Source: Candidatus Cryptobacteroides intestinipullorum
GTDB taxonomy: Bacteria > Bacteroidota > Bacteroidia > Bacteroidales > UBA932
Assembly: GCA_018711225.1 (NCBI GenBank)
Contig: DVIP01000047.1
Location: 1 to 35,092, forward strand
DNA: 35,092 nt
Reading direction: 5' to 3'
A model generated the notes under the pieces. The model was not told where the DNA came from and did no database searches. It was given only the letters and a program-made list of their open reading frames with translations. Of this stretch, positions 16,985 through 24,336 are shown one piece after another. A program made the position numbers and the translations under genes. How positions within the stretch are numbered: the first letter of the stretch is position 1; the number at the start of each line of letters is the position of its first letter.

Positions 16985-18236
16985 CACCATAGGGGCACTG
17001 ATCGGACTGACAGTCGCGATAGTGCTGATCATCAGAAAAGTATCTCCGTTCTACAGCATGCTTGCCGGGGCTGTCGCCGGAGGGCTGCTTTCAGGCTTCG
17101 GGCTTGAAGGCACGGTGGAGGACATGATATCGGGAGTGAAGGACATCACTCCGGCTATTCTAAGGATACTGGCGGCAGGAGTGCTTTCAGGATCCCTGAT
17201 AGTCACAGGAGCAGCCTCGTCCATCTCTGACACGATCATGAGGAAGCTCGGCAGCAAGTCGGTCTACATGGCCCTGGCACTGCCTACAATGATACTTTCA
17301 GCCGCAGGCGTATTCATAGACGTGGCTGTCATCACAGTCGCACCGGTCGGTCTGATGCTCGGGAGAAAGGCCGGCATCTCCAGATCCGCAATGCTGCTGG
17401 CGATGATAGGCGGAGGCAAGTGCGGCAATGTCATTTCCCCGAATCCCAACACGATAATAGCCGCGGAAAACTACGGTGCTCCCCTGCCCTCTGTCATGGG
17501 AGCCAACATAATAGCTGCAGCCGCAGGACTTCTGGTCACAGTGTTCGTCATCCTTCCGCTTGCGGAGAAGTTCCTGGGCAAGGGAGAGGCAGGATATGAT
17601 GCGGACAACAGCGATGAAGGGACAGACACAAGGCTGCCCTCCTTCATTGCAAGCATATCCGGGCCAGTGGTGGCAATCGTCCTCCTTGCCCTCAGGCCGC
17701 TTACAGGAATAGTGATAGATCCTCTTCTGGCCCTGCCCGCAGGAGGTATTGTGGGGATACTTGCCACAGGCAACCTCAAGAAGACAGGAGAATGCCTGGT
17801 CTACGGCCTTGACAAGATGTCAGGCGTAGCTGTCCTGCTTGCAGGCACCGGAGCCATAGCAGGCATCATCACGGCTTCAGACATCAAGGACACTGTCATA
17901 GGCATGCTGTCAGGATGGAGCATGGGCGGACTGTTCATGGCACCTCTTTCAGGCATACTTATGTCGGCGGCGGCAGCCTCCACCACCGCAGGCGCCACAA
18001 TCGCATCCGCGTCTTTCGCCCCTACGGTACTCGCCGCAGGCGTAAGTCCGGTGTGGGGTGCCGCCATGACCAATGCCGGAGCTACGGTACTCGACCACCT
18101 TCCGCACGGTTCATTCTTCCACGCGACAGGAGGCTCCGTAGGTATGGGCATCAAGGAGCGGCTCAGGCTTATTCCGTATGAAAGCATGACAGGACTCACC
18201 TTGTGTGCAGTCAGCACATTATGCGCGATAATATGA
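16977..18236 (+). CDS. GntP-family organic acid permease
   Basis: A 419-residue inner-membrane transporter of the gluconate:H+ symporter (GntP) family, almost wholly hydrophobic with about 11-12 membrane helices. Typical stretches are MLAGAVAGGLLSGFG at the N-terminus, GGGKCGNVISPNPNTI in the middle (a conserved half-site loop), and TTAGATIASASFAPTVLAAG plus TNAGATVLDHLPHGSFFH near the C-terminus. Members carry gluconate, glycerate or related hydroxy acids. The glycerate kinase gene overlaps it by 8 nt, which makes glycerate the most economical guess. It ends in an ATGA overlap with the sulfatase start. Substrate is inferred from context only. Confidence 0.9.
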   Translation: MSSTIGALIGLTVAIVLIIRKVSPFYSMLAGAVAGGLLSGFGLEGTVEDMISGVKDITPAILRILAAGVLSGSLIVTGAASSISDTIMRKLGSKSVYMALALPTMILSAAGVFIDVAVITVAPVGLMLGRKAGISRSAMLLAMIGGGKCGNVISPNPNTIIAAENYGAPLPSVMGANIIAAAAGLLVTVFVILPLAEKFLGKGEAGYDADNSDEGTDTRLPSFIASISGPVVAIVLLALRPLTGIVIDPLLALPAGGIVGILATGNLKKTGECLVYGLDKMSGVAVLLAGTGAIAGIITASDIKDTVIGMLSGWSMGGLFMAPLSGILMSAAAASTTAGATIASASFAPTVLAAGVSPVWGAAMTNAGATVLDHLPHGSFFHATGGSVGMGIKERLRLIPYESMTGLTLCAVSTLCAII

Positions 18237-19795
18237 AGAATCTGTTTAAAATAAGCGCTGTCACGGCAGCAGGCATTCCTGCAGTACTGACAGCGGCAGG
18301 ACAGGGAAGGCAGACGGGTGAGGCAGTGTCCGCCCCGGCAGAAGACAGGCTTCCCGACATAATAATGATAATGACGGACCAGCAGAGGGGCGATGCCATG
18401 GGGTGTACGAGCGGAGGACTTGTAATCACACCGAACATCGATTCCCTGGCCGCATCAGGATATCTCTTCACCTCGGCCTACTCGTCTGCACCGAGCAGCA
18501 CACCCGCCAGGGCCGGGCTGCTGACAGGATGCTCGCCGTGGAGGCACGGAATGCTGGGATACGGCAACCAGGCAGAAAAATACCCGTATGAGATGCCGTC
18601 CATGCTCAAGGATGCCGGATATGCAGCCCTTGCGGTCGGCAAGATGCACTATTATCCCCAGGACAATACACACGGCTACGACGTGGTCCTGTACGACGAA
18701 AGCGGGAGGCACACTACGGAATATTTCGAAAGCGACTACCGGAAATGGTTCTACAGCAGGCATTTCGGAGAAAATCCGGACAAGACAGGCATCACATGGA
18801 ACGAGCACAGGGCTGCCGCATACAAGCTTCCCGAGGAAGTGCATCCCACACGCTGGACAGGGGATATGGCGGTGGAGATGATAGAGGGCTACAGCTCTGA
18901 CAAGCCGCTTTTCCTGAAAGTGTCGTTCGCAAGGCCTCACAGCCCGTACGATCCTCCGCAGCGATGCCTTGACATGTACCGCGGACGCACAGCCCCGGCC
19001 CCGTACACAGGCAGCTGGGAGCCTGAAGAGTGGAGTGTGCGGAAAGATCCGGCATCCGACAAGTCGGCATATATCGGCAATTTCGGGGCAGAATACGCCA
19101 TGAATTCGAGAATACACTACTATGCAGGCATCACATTCATAGACGAGCAGATAGGGCGTATAATCGAGGCTCTGAAAAAGAAGGGGATGTATGAAAATTC
19201 CATCATCATATTCATCTCTGACCACGGGGACATGCTCGGAGACCATTATCTCTGGAGGAAGACTTACGCCTACGAAGGCTCATCCGCAATCCCGTTCATA
19301 CTCAAGGTACCTGAAGACTATGAGACGGTCCTGCCTGCCGGAAGTCCTGTCGATGCGCCTGTAGAGCTGAGGGACGTGCTTCCGACATTCCTTGAAGTTG
19401 TGGGGACCGGCCGTCCGGAAGGTATGGACGGAATGTCGGTACTGCCTCTCATCAGGCAGGAAAATCCGGTGTGGAGAAAATACATCGACCTGGAACATGC
19501 CCGTATCTACTGGGACGGCAACAGCTGGACAGCCCTTACAGACGGACATGTAAAGTATATCTGGCACTGTGCAATCGGGAAGGAGCAGCTTTTCGACCTT
19601 GACAAGGACCCGGGAGAGACGCAAGACTTGTCATCAGACCCGTCTTATGCCAGCACCCTGGAGGAAATGCGCTCCGCGATGGTAAGGCACCTGTCCGAGA
19701 GAGGCCCGGGATGGGTGCAGGACGGGAAACTTGTAGTCCGCAAGGTAAAGGAGGTTTACGGTCCTAATTTCCCGGGGCACCGCAATCATGAATGA
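18233..19795 (+). CDS. S1-family sulfatase, serine type
   Basis: A 520-residue exported sulfatase. Start 18233 is chosen because it forms ATGA with the permease stop and opens a signal peptide (MKNLFKISAVTAAGIPAVLTAAGQ); in-frame ATGs at 18203 and 18221 lie inside the permease gene. The formylglycine motif is S89-T-P-A-R-A-G-L-L-T-G, the serine variant, so it needs an anaerobic sulfatase-maturing enzyme (anSME) acting in trans; none is in this window. Metal and catalytic residues are visible in IMTDQQRGDAMGC (Asp49, Gln50) and ISDHGDMLGDHYLWRK. It should remove sulfate from a sugar, allowing the GH89 enzymes to reach capped GlcNAc; the target position cannot be told. It is the last gene of the PUL. 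Confidence 0.94.
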   Translation: MKNLFKISAVTAAGIPAVLTAAGQGRQTGEAVSAPAEDRLPDIIMIMTDQQRGDAMGCTSGGLVITPNIDSLAASGYLFTSAYSSAPSSTPARAGLLTGCSPWRHGMLGYGNQAEKYPYEMPSMLKDAGYAALAVGKMHYYPQDNTHGYDVVLYDESGRHTTEYFESDYRKWFYSRHFGENPDKTGITWNEHRAAAYKLPEEVHPTRWTGDMAVEMIEGYSSDKPLFLKVSFARPHSPYDPPQRCLDMYRGRTAPAPYTGSWEPEEWSVRKDPASDKSAYIGNFGAEYAMNSRIHYYAGITFIDEQIGRIIEALKKKGMYENSIIIFISDHGDMLGDHYLWRKTYAYEGSSAIPFILKVPEDYETVLPAGSPVDAPVELRDVLPTFLEVVGTGRPEGMDGMSVLPLIRQENPVWRKYIDLEHARIYWDGNSWTALTDGHVKYIWHCAIGKEQLFDLDKDPGETQDLSSDPSYASTLEEMRSAMVRHLSERGPGWVQDGKLVVRKVKEVYGPNFPGHRNHE

Positions 19796-19812
19796 AAGCA
19801 CGCAGGAAGCGA

Positions 19813-19833
19813 TAATGTACGCCTAATGTACGC
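19813..19833. repeat. Tandem 10-bp direct repeat, possible operator
   Basis: TAATGTACGC occurs twice, at 19813-19822 and 19824-19833, an 11-bp spacing that is about one helical turn. It lies between the sulfatase stop and the -7 box for the barrel genes. The arrangement would suit a dimeric DNA-binding protein on one face of the helix, but no known operator is recognised. Confidence 0.4.
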
Positions 19834-19879
19834 TACCCATAAAAGAATGATAAAAATAGGAAAGTCGGCATAAAAAAAC

Positions 19880-19887
19880 TATATTTG
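19880..19887 (+). promoter_or_regulatory. Bacteroidota-type -7 box upstream of barrel genes
   Basis: TATATTTG matches the TAnnTTTG -7 consensus of the Bacteroidota housekeeping sigma factor exactly and is 26 nt ahead of the ATG at 19914. The expected -33 TTTG is not evident around 19857-19862, so strength may depend on an activator. It marks the start of a transcription unit independent of the PUL. Confidence 0.6.
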
Positions 19888-19913
19888 CAATTAAACAAAA
19901 ACATTTAAGACAG

Positions 19914-20375
19914 ATGAAAAAATTTATTTTGATTGCGGCACTGGCACTTGGCGTGGCATTTGCTGCAGCAGCACAGCCTAAGGCTATCGGTGTAAGATTC
20001 GGATACGCCGCAGAAATAAGCTATCAGCACAACGTGAACGGAGCTGACTTCGTGGAGGCAAACCTCGGATCTCTCGGGTTCTGGGGCCTCGACGTTTCAT
20101 CCACATATAACTTCATGATCGCACAGCCTGCATGGACGGACAGAGGAGAATGGGGTTTCTATGCAGGACCTGGTCTTGCACTCGGATTTTTCCACGGCAC
20201 AAGCATAGCGGTGCAGGGACAGGTAGGTCTTGAATACACATTCTGGTTCCCTCTCCAGCTTGCCATAGACCTCAAGCCTCAGATAGGTGTCCAGATCTGG
20301 GACGGCGGTGCCGGATTCTGGCGCGGAGGACTTTACGGATTTGCGCCTTGCCTATCAGTAAGATACAGTTTCTAG
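19914..20375 (+). CDS. Small outer-membrane beta-barrel-like protein (paralogue A)
   Basis: A 153-residue exported protein of unknown function. The signal peptide MKKFILIAALALGVAFAAAAQ is clear. The mature part alternates polar and hydrophobic residues in about eight strand-like stretches (IGVRFGYAAEISYQH, VEANLGSL, YTFWFPLQLAIDL) and ends in Phe (SVRYSF), the usual C-terminal signal of outer-membrane barrels. Size fits an eight-stranded OmpW/OmpX-like barrel. It is homologous over its whole length to the protein at 20486 (shared APAWTD/QPAWTD segment, AGPGLALG/TGPGLSLG, EYTFWFPLQ). It has its own promoter box and is followed by a strong terminator hairpin. Confidence 0.8.
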   Translation: MKKFILIAALALGVAFAAAAQPKAIGVRFGYAAEISYQHNVNGADFVEANLGSLGFWGLDVSSTYNFMIAQPAWTDRGEWGFYAGPGLALGFFHGTSIAVQGQVGLEYTFWFPLQLAIDLKPQIGVQIWDGGAGFWRGGLYGFAPCLSVRYSF

Positions 20376-20425
20376 GGAATGCTGCACATGCGTGCATAGC
20401 GGTATTCCGCAATATAACAAGACAT

Positions 20426-20460
20426 GAACTGACCTGGAAAGACACGGTCAGTTCTTTTTT
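20426..20460 (+). terminator. Intrinsic terminator between the barrel paralogues
   Basis: GAACTGACC (20426-20434) and GGTCAGTTC (20446-20454) form a perfect 9-bp stem with an 11-nt loop, followed by T6 and, after one C, T4. This is a textbook rho-independent terminator on the plus strand. The second barrel gene begins only 26 nt later with no visible promoter, so it probably depends on readthrough. Confidence 0.85.
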
Positions 20461-20485
20461 CTTTTACAAAACCGATATAAACAAG

Positions 20486-21067
20486 ATGAAAAGGATTTCA
20501 GCCCTGATAGTTCTCCTTGTGGCAGGCTGCACAGCACTTTCGGCACAACCGCGCGCCCTGGGAGGAAGAATAGGAATGACAGGATTCGATGTAAGCTACC
20601 TGCACACTGTCGGGAAGAAAAATTTCATAGAGACAGACCTGAGCCTTGATTTCGGCTATGCCGGCAGCGGGGCGCCGGGATTCAAGGCTACCGGGATATA
20701 CAATTTCGTGGTGGCACGCCCGGCATGGACAGACAAGGGAAGCTGGGCTCTGTACACAGGCCCCGGGCTGTCGCTCGGATATGTACAGGACAAAGTCGTC
20801 TACAAGAGCGGGAATCTGCGGTATCACCCCAATGACTATGGTTTCATGCTGTCACTGGCAGTACAGGCAGGTCTGGAATACACATTCTGGTTCCCTCTCC
20901 AGATAGCAGTGGACCTGAGGCCGCAGTTCGGCATGCACATAAACGACGGCATTTCCAGACGTATAGACAATTACACTGACCGGATAGACTATAAAGGCAA
21001 GGCCGGATACTACAACAACGGATGGTTCGGCTTCGTGCCTACCGTCTCCGTTCGCTACCGGTTCTGA
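20486..21067 (+). CDS. Small outer-membrane beta-barrel-like protein (paralogue B)
   Basis: A 193-residue paralogue of the protein at 19914. ATG 20486 gives MKRISALIVLLVAGCTALSAQ; the upstream frame extension to 20348 is not plausible because it runs through the terminator. The leader can be read as a signal peptidase I site after LSA, matching paralogue A, or as a lipobox VAGC (Cys15); I favour the former. Strand-like segments and a terminal Phe (VSVRYRF) again indicate an outer-membrane barrel. It carries inserts relative to A, at about VQDKVVYKSGNLRYHPND and ISRRIDNYTDRIDYKG, likely surface loops. A 27-nt stretch is identical in both genes (20232-20258 and 20876-20902), pointing to recent duplication or conversion. 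Confidence 0.8.
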   Translation: MKRISALIVLLVAGCTALSAQPRALGGRIGMTGFDVSYLHTVGKKNFIETDLSLDFGYAGSGAPGFKATGIYNFVVARPAWTDKGSWALYTGPGLSLGYVQDKVVYKSGNLRYHPNDYGFMLSLAVQAGLEYTFWFPLQIAVDLRPQFGMHINDGISRRIDNYTDRIDYKGKAGYYNNGWFGFVPTVSVRYRF

Positions 21068-21097
21068 TATAGCGGGCAGAATCCGCAGGCACACGTA

Positions 21098-21433
21098 CTA
21101 CGGATTCATCAGATCGACATTGACAAAACCGTTTATTTCCTTCAGCAGCTCTACAGATGCCAGCGCCCGTGAGTGCAGACTTTCCAGAGCTGCAATATCG
21201 TTTTCTACAGCAGGATTCCGGGGAAAATCATCCCTGATCCGCTTCATTTCCTCAACGGCAGTCTCGGCCGCCATCATGAAGGCGTTCATGGCATCACCGA
21301 AGCAAGCCTGCTGACGCAAAGATACACCCAGATCAAACCATTCTGTCGGCGACCCGGGTGTATCATTCATTTCACAACAGTATTTCATTCTGTCCATAAC
21401 AATCGTTGAAACAGCGGAGACGGTGTGCCCCAT
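21098..21433 (-). CDS. Small helical (TPR-like) protein downstream of rnfA
   Basis: A 111-residue soluble protein with no signal or membrane segment. The segment TEWFDLGVSLRQQACFGDAMNAFMMA has the spacing of a single TPR motif (W, L/G, F-G-x-A), followed by a long amphipathic helix (AETAVEEMKRIRD) and a third helix (ENDIAALESLHSRALASVELLKEI). I do not recognise a named family. Start is uncertain: ATG 21433 is the longest; ATG 21397 and 21388 are alternatives. It lies 51 nt after the rnfA stop on the same strand, so it is probably the last gene of the Rnf transcript. An inverted repeat (GAATCCG 21079-21085 with CGGATTC 21101-21107) overlaps its 3' end, facing the convergent barrel gene. Confidence 0.6.
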   Translation of the reverse strand: MGHTVSAVSTIVMDRMKYCCEMNDTPGSPTEWFDLGVSLRQQACFGDAMNAFMMAAETAVEEMKRIRDDFPRNPAVENDIAALESLHSRALASVELLKEINGFVNVDLMNP

Positions 21434-21484
21434 AACCGGCTGTCTGCCGTGTTCTTTCGGGTCACACCTGCCTCTCCTGCCCGA

Positions 21485-22084
21485 CTAGACAAGGCCGGAG
21501 AATCCCATGAATGCCATGGCAAGGATACTTGCCGTAACGAGAGCAATAGGAATACCCTGGAAAGGCTTCGGAACCTTGTTAAGAGCTATCTGCTCACGAA
21601 GACCTGCGAAAAGAATCATGGCCAGGCCGAAGCCGAGAGAGGTGGCGAAAGCAAACACTACTGACTCGCCGAGATTCAGCATGTGTGGCTCGCCTCCGTA
21701 TGTAAATTCCTTGGTCACGACCATGAGGGCGACACCCAGGACGGCGCAGTTCGTGGTGATAAGGGGCAGGAAAATACCCAGTGCCTGATAAAGCGAAGGA
21801 CTCACTTTCTTCAGCACAATCTCCACCATCTGCACGAGGGCGGCGATGATAAGGATGAATGCAATCGTCTGCATGAACTCGATATGCAGCGGCACCAGCA
21901 CATAATACTGGAAAAGATATGTCACAAGTGTGGCAAGAGTGATGACGAAGCATACGGCCCCGGACATTCCGGTCGCGGTGCTCAGCTTGTTTGACACACC
22001 CAGGAACGGGCAGATACCCATAAACTGGGAGAGCAGGATATTGTTTACGAATATCGCTGATATTATGATCAATATATACTCCAT
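21485..22084 (-). CDS. rnfA: Rnf complex subunit RnfA
   Basis: A 199-residue integral membrane subunit of the ion-translocating ferredoxin:NAD+ oxidoreductase. It has about six helices and the two pseudo-symmetric cysteine motifs found in RnfA/RnfE: GICPFLG near residue 25 and NCAVLG near 113; the cysteines hold an intramembrane iron-sulfur centre in known structures. It starts MEYILIIISAIFVNNILLSQFMG, typical of the family. It is the last core Rnf gene, 22 nt after rnfE. Identity is firm from motifs and operon order. Confidence 0.96.
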   Translation of the reverse strand: MEYILIIISAIFVNNILLSQFMGICPFLGVSNKLSTATGMSGAVCFVITLATLVTYLFQYYVLVPLHIEFMQTIAFILIIAALVQMVEIVLKKVSPSLYQALGIFLPLITTNCAVLGVALMVVTKEFTYGGEPHMLNLGESVVFAFATSLGFGLAMILFAGLREQIALNKVPKPFQGIPIALVTASILAMAFMGFSGLV

Positions 22085-22106
22085 AATTGTCGTGGTTTAG
22101 TCTGGT

Positions 22107-22697
22107 TTACTCTCCCTTTTTGGCTGTAATCTTACGGAAAAGGACAATAAGATAGGCAAGGGCCATGAATGCGCCCGGAGCCAGCACGAACACCAGGATT
22201 CCGTCTCCGGAAATGAACTTGAATCCGAAAGCCGAACCGCTGCCGAGAATTTCCCTTACAAGGCCGAGCAATGTCAGGGCGAACGTGAACCCTATTCCGA
22301 TACCCAGTCCGTCACAGGCGGAATCCACTACACCGTTCTTGTTGGCGAAGGCCTCGGCCCTGCCCAGGACAATACAGTTCACCACAATCAGCGGGATGAA
22401 CAGTCCCAGCGTCTCATAAATGTCCGGAGTATAGGCCTGCATGACGAACTGCAGGATTGTAACGAATGCGGCGATGATGACGATATATGCCGGTATGCGC
22501 ACCTTGTCCGGAATATAAGGCGCGGCAGCCGAAATCGCCATATTCGAAAGTACGAGCACGAAAAGCGTCGCAAGTCCCATGCTCATACCGTTGATGGCTG
22601 AGGTAGTGGTCGCAAGCGTAGGACACATGCCCAGCAGAAGGGAGAATGTAGGGTTCTCCTTTACAAAACCTTTTGTTATAAGCTGAATTTTTCCCAT
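22107..22697 (-). CDS. rnfE: Rnf complex subunit RnfE
   Basis: A 196-residue membrane subunit paralogous to RnfA with inverted topology. Motifs: NPTFSLLLGMCPTLA at the N-terminus and NCIVLGRAEAFA around residue 108, with about six helices. Together with RnfA it forms the membrane core that passes electrons across the bilayer. It starts MGKIQLITKGFVKENP, normal for the family, 15 nt after rnfG. Confidence 0.96.
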   Translation of the reverse strand: MGKIQLITKGFVKENPTFSLLLGMCPTLATTTSAINGMSMGLATLFVLVLSNMAISAAAPYIPDKVRIPAYIVIIAAFVTILQFVMQAYTPDIYETLGLFIPLIVVNCIVLGRAEAFANKNGVVDSACDGLGIGIGFTFALTLLGLVREILGSGSAFGFKFISGDGILVFVLAPGAFMALAYLIVLFRKITAKKGE

Positions 22698-22712
22698 AAT
22701 CTATTCTCCTTG

Positions 22713-23321
22713 TTAGTTTTCCGCAGTTTCCTCCATTTCCGTTGTCGTGGAAGTCCCGGCTGCAGCAATGGCATCGAAAACGGTCACTGCAGCCTCTACG
22801 GCACTTACATACGCCCTGGAAGTAATCGTGGATGCGGTGATGGCATCTATGTCGCCGCCGTCCTTCTTCACCGAGAGTTTCTTTTCGGAAGGATTGAAAT
22901 TCCTGAACTGATCAGCAAATTCAGGCTCAGTACATTTGGCTCCGAGGCCCGGAGTCTCGGACTGTGAAAGCACCGTCGTATTGTACACTACCCTGTCGGC
23001 GGTCATTCCCACCATCAGGGCTACAGGGCCGCCATAGCCTACGGATGAAGTGTTGATGGCATATCCTACAGGTACGCCGTCCTTGCTGACTACATAATAT
23101 GAATACTCCTTGCCGCCGACCTCTATGGTGCAACTCACCGGTTCGCCTTCGAACTCAGGGACAACCTGCGCGATGGCGTTGGTGGTCTTTGCGCGTGCAG
23201 CCGCATCTATCGGCTCCTTGGTCACGGCATAGACTGCTGCAAGCAGGGCAGAAGACACTATGCAGACTGCGAAAAGACAGAGTGTCATATTCTTGAATGA
23301 TGATTGTACCGCCATGGTCAA
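22713..23321 (-). CDS. rnfG: Rnf complex subunit RnfG, FMN-binding
   Basis: A 202-residue periplasm-facing subunit with one N-terminal membrane helix (about 11-32) and an FMN-binding domain. The covalent flavinylation site is read as DAITASTITSRA (159-170), where Thr165 is the expected acceptor of FMN; the usual Gly-Ala-Thr is Ala-Ser-Thr here. Other landmarks are SETPGLGAKC (121-130), which is typical of RnfG. The acceptor Thr must be modified by an ApbE-type flavin transferase, not present in this window. The start overlaps the rnfD stop by 4 nt. Confidence 0.95.
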   Translation of the reverse strand: MTMAVQSSFKNMTLCLFAVCIVSSALLAAVYAVTKEPIDAAARAKTTNAIAQVVPEFEGEPVSCTIEVGGKEYSYYVVSKDGVPVGYAINTSSVGYGGPVALMVGMTADRVVYNTTVLSQSETPGLGAKCTEPEFADQFRNFNPSEKKLSVKKDGGDIDAITASTITSRAYVSAVEAAVTVFDAIAAAGTSTTTEMEETAEN

Positions 23322-24304
23322 GCCCTCCCGAATTTCTTTTGTTTGCAGAATTTGTTTATAAGCGGAACCGTAGAGTTCATGATGAGGATTGCGAATGACA
23401 TTCCCTCAGGATATGAACCGAAATACCTTATCAGCATCGTGATAATACCGATTCCGACACCGAATATGATTCCGCCCTTGTCACTCATCGGCGAAGTCAC
23501 GTAATCGGTAGCCATGAATACCGAACCGAGAAGGACACCTCCGGTCAGAAGGTTGAACAGCGGATCGGTGTACTGGGACGGGTCGATAAGCCAGAATATT
23601 CCTGAAAATACGGCCACCGTCACAAGTATGGAAAGGGTGATATACGGTCTGACGACTTTCCTGGCAAGCATGTAAATGAATCCTATGATGACAGCCAGGG
23701 CCGAAATCTCACCGGCTGAGCCTCCGATATTCACGAAAAGCATCTGGAGATATGAGAAATCGTTGGCAGAGAAAATCTGGTCGAGTGTCTGGCCCTGCAT
23801 GAGGCCTTCCTTCACGATTCCCAGAGGTGTGGCTCCGGTGACAGCATCGGCTCCGCCGAGAAAGCCCTTGGTCCCTCCCCATGTAGTCATGATGGCAGGG
23901 AACGAAATCAGAAGGAACACACGTCCCGTGATGGCAGGATTGAACACATTCTGCCCCAGACCGCCGAAAGTCATCTTGGCCACGCCGATAGCCACTATGG
24001 CGCCGATCATGGCTACCCACCACGGGGCTGCAGGCGGAAGGTTCAATGCCAGTATGATACCTGTCACCACCGCAGACATGTCGCCGATGGTGGAAGGTTT
24101 CCTGAGAAGATATTTCGTGATAAGGTATTCAAGCAGGACGCAGAATACGACACTGCTTGCAAGTATTGCCACTGCCGACCAGCCGTAATAGAGTATGGAG
24201 ACTATCACGGACGGCAGGAGCGCAATCACCACATCCGTCATCAGGCTGCGGGTGGAAGTCCTGGTGTGGATATGCGGTGACGGTGAAACCAATAGTTTGT
24301 TCAT
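23318..24304 (-). CDS. rnfD: Rnf complex subunit RnfD
   Basis: A 328-residue membrane subunit with about ten helices. It begins MNKLLVSPSPHIHTRTST, characteristic of RnfD/NqrB, and carries the covalent FMN motif DAVTGATPL (around residues 152-160; the Thr of GAT is the expected acceptor). Other conserved stretches are GGLGQNVFNPAITGRVFLL and MATDYVTSP. It probably forms part of the ion channel with RnfA/E. It overlaps rnfG by 4 nt (ATGA) and follows rnfC after 32 nt. Confidence 0.96.
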   Translation of the reverse strand: MNKLLVSPSPHIHTRTSTRSLMTDVVIALLPSVIVSILYYGWSAVAILASSVVFCVLLEYLITKYLLRKPSTIGDMSAVVTGIILALNLPPAAPWWVAMIGAIVAIGVAKMTFGGLGQNVFNPAITGRVFLLISFPAIMTTWGGTKGFLGGADAVTGATPLGIVKEGLMQGQTLDQIFSANDFSYLQMLFVNIGGSAGEISALAVIIGFIYMLARKVVRPYITLSILVTVAVFSGIFWLIDPSQYTDPLFNLLTGGVLLGSVFMATDYVTSPMSDKGGIIFGVGIGIITMLIRYFGSYPEGMSFAILIMNSTVPLINKFCKQKKFGRA

Positions 24305-24336
24305 CTTCGTTTATCTGTTTAATGTTCTTATCTGTT

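Noticed and set aside
16042..16998. 318-codon minus-strand open frame opposite glycerate kinase
   Set aside because: Its length follows from the codon bias of the real gene on the other strand; it is Ser/Pro/Ala-rich and has no motif.
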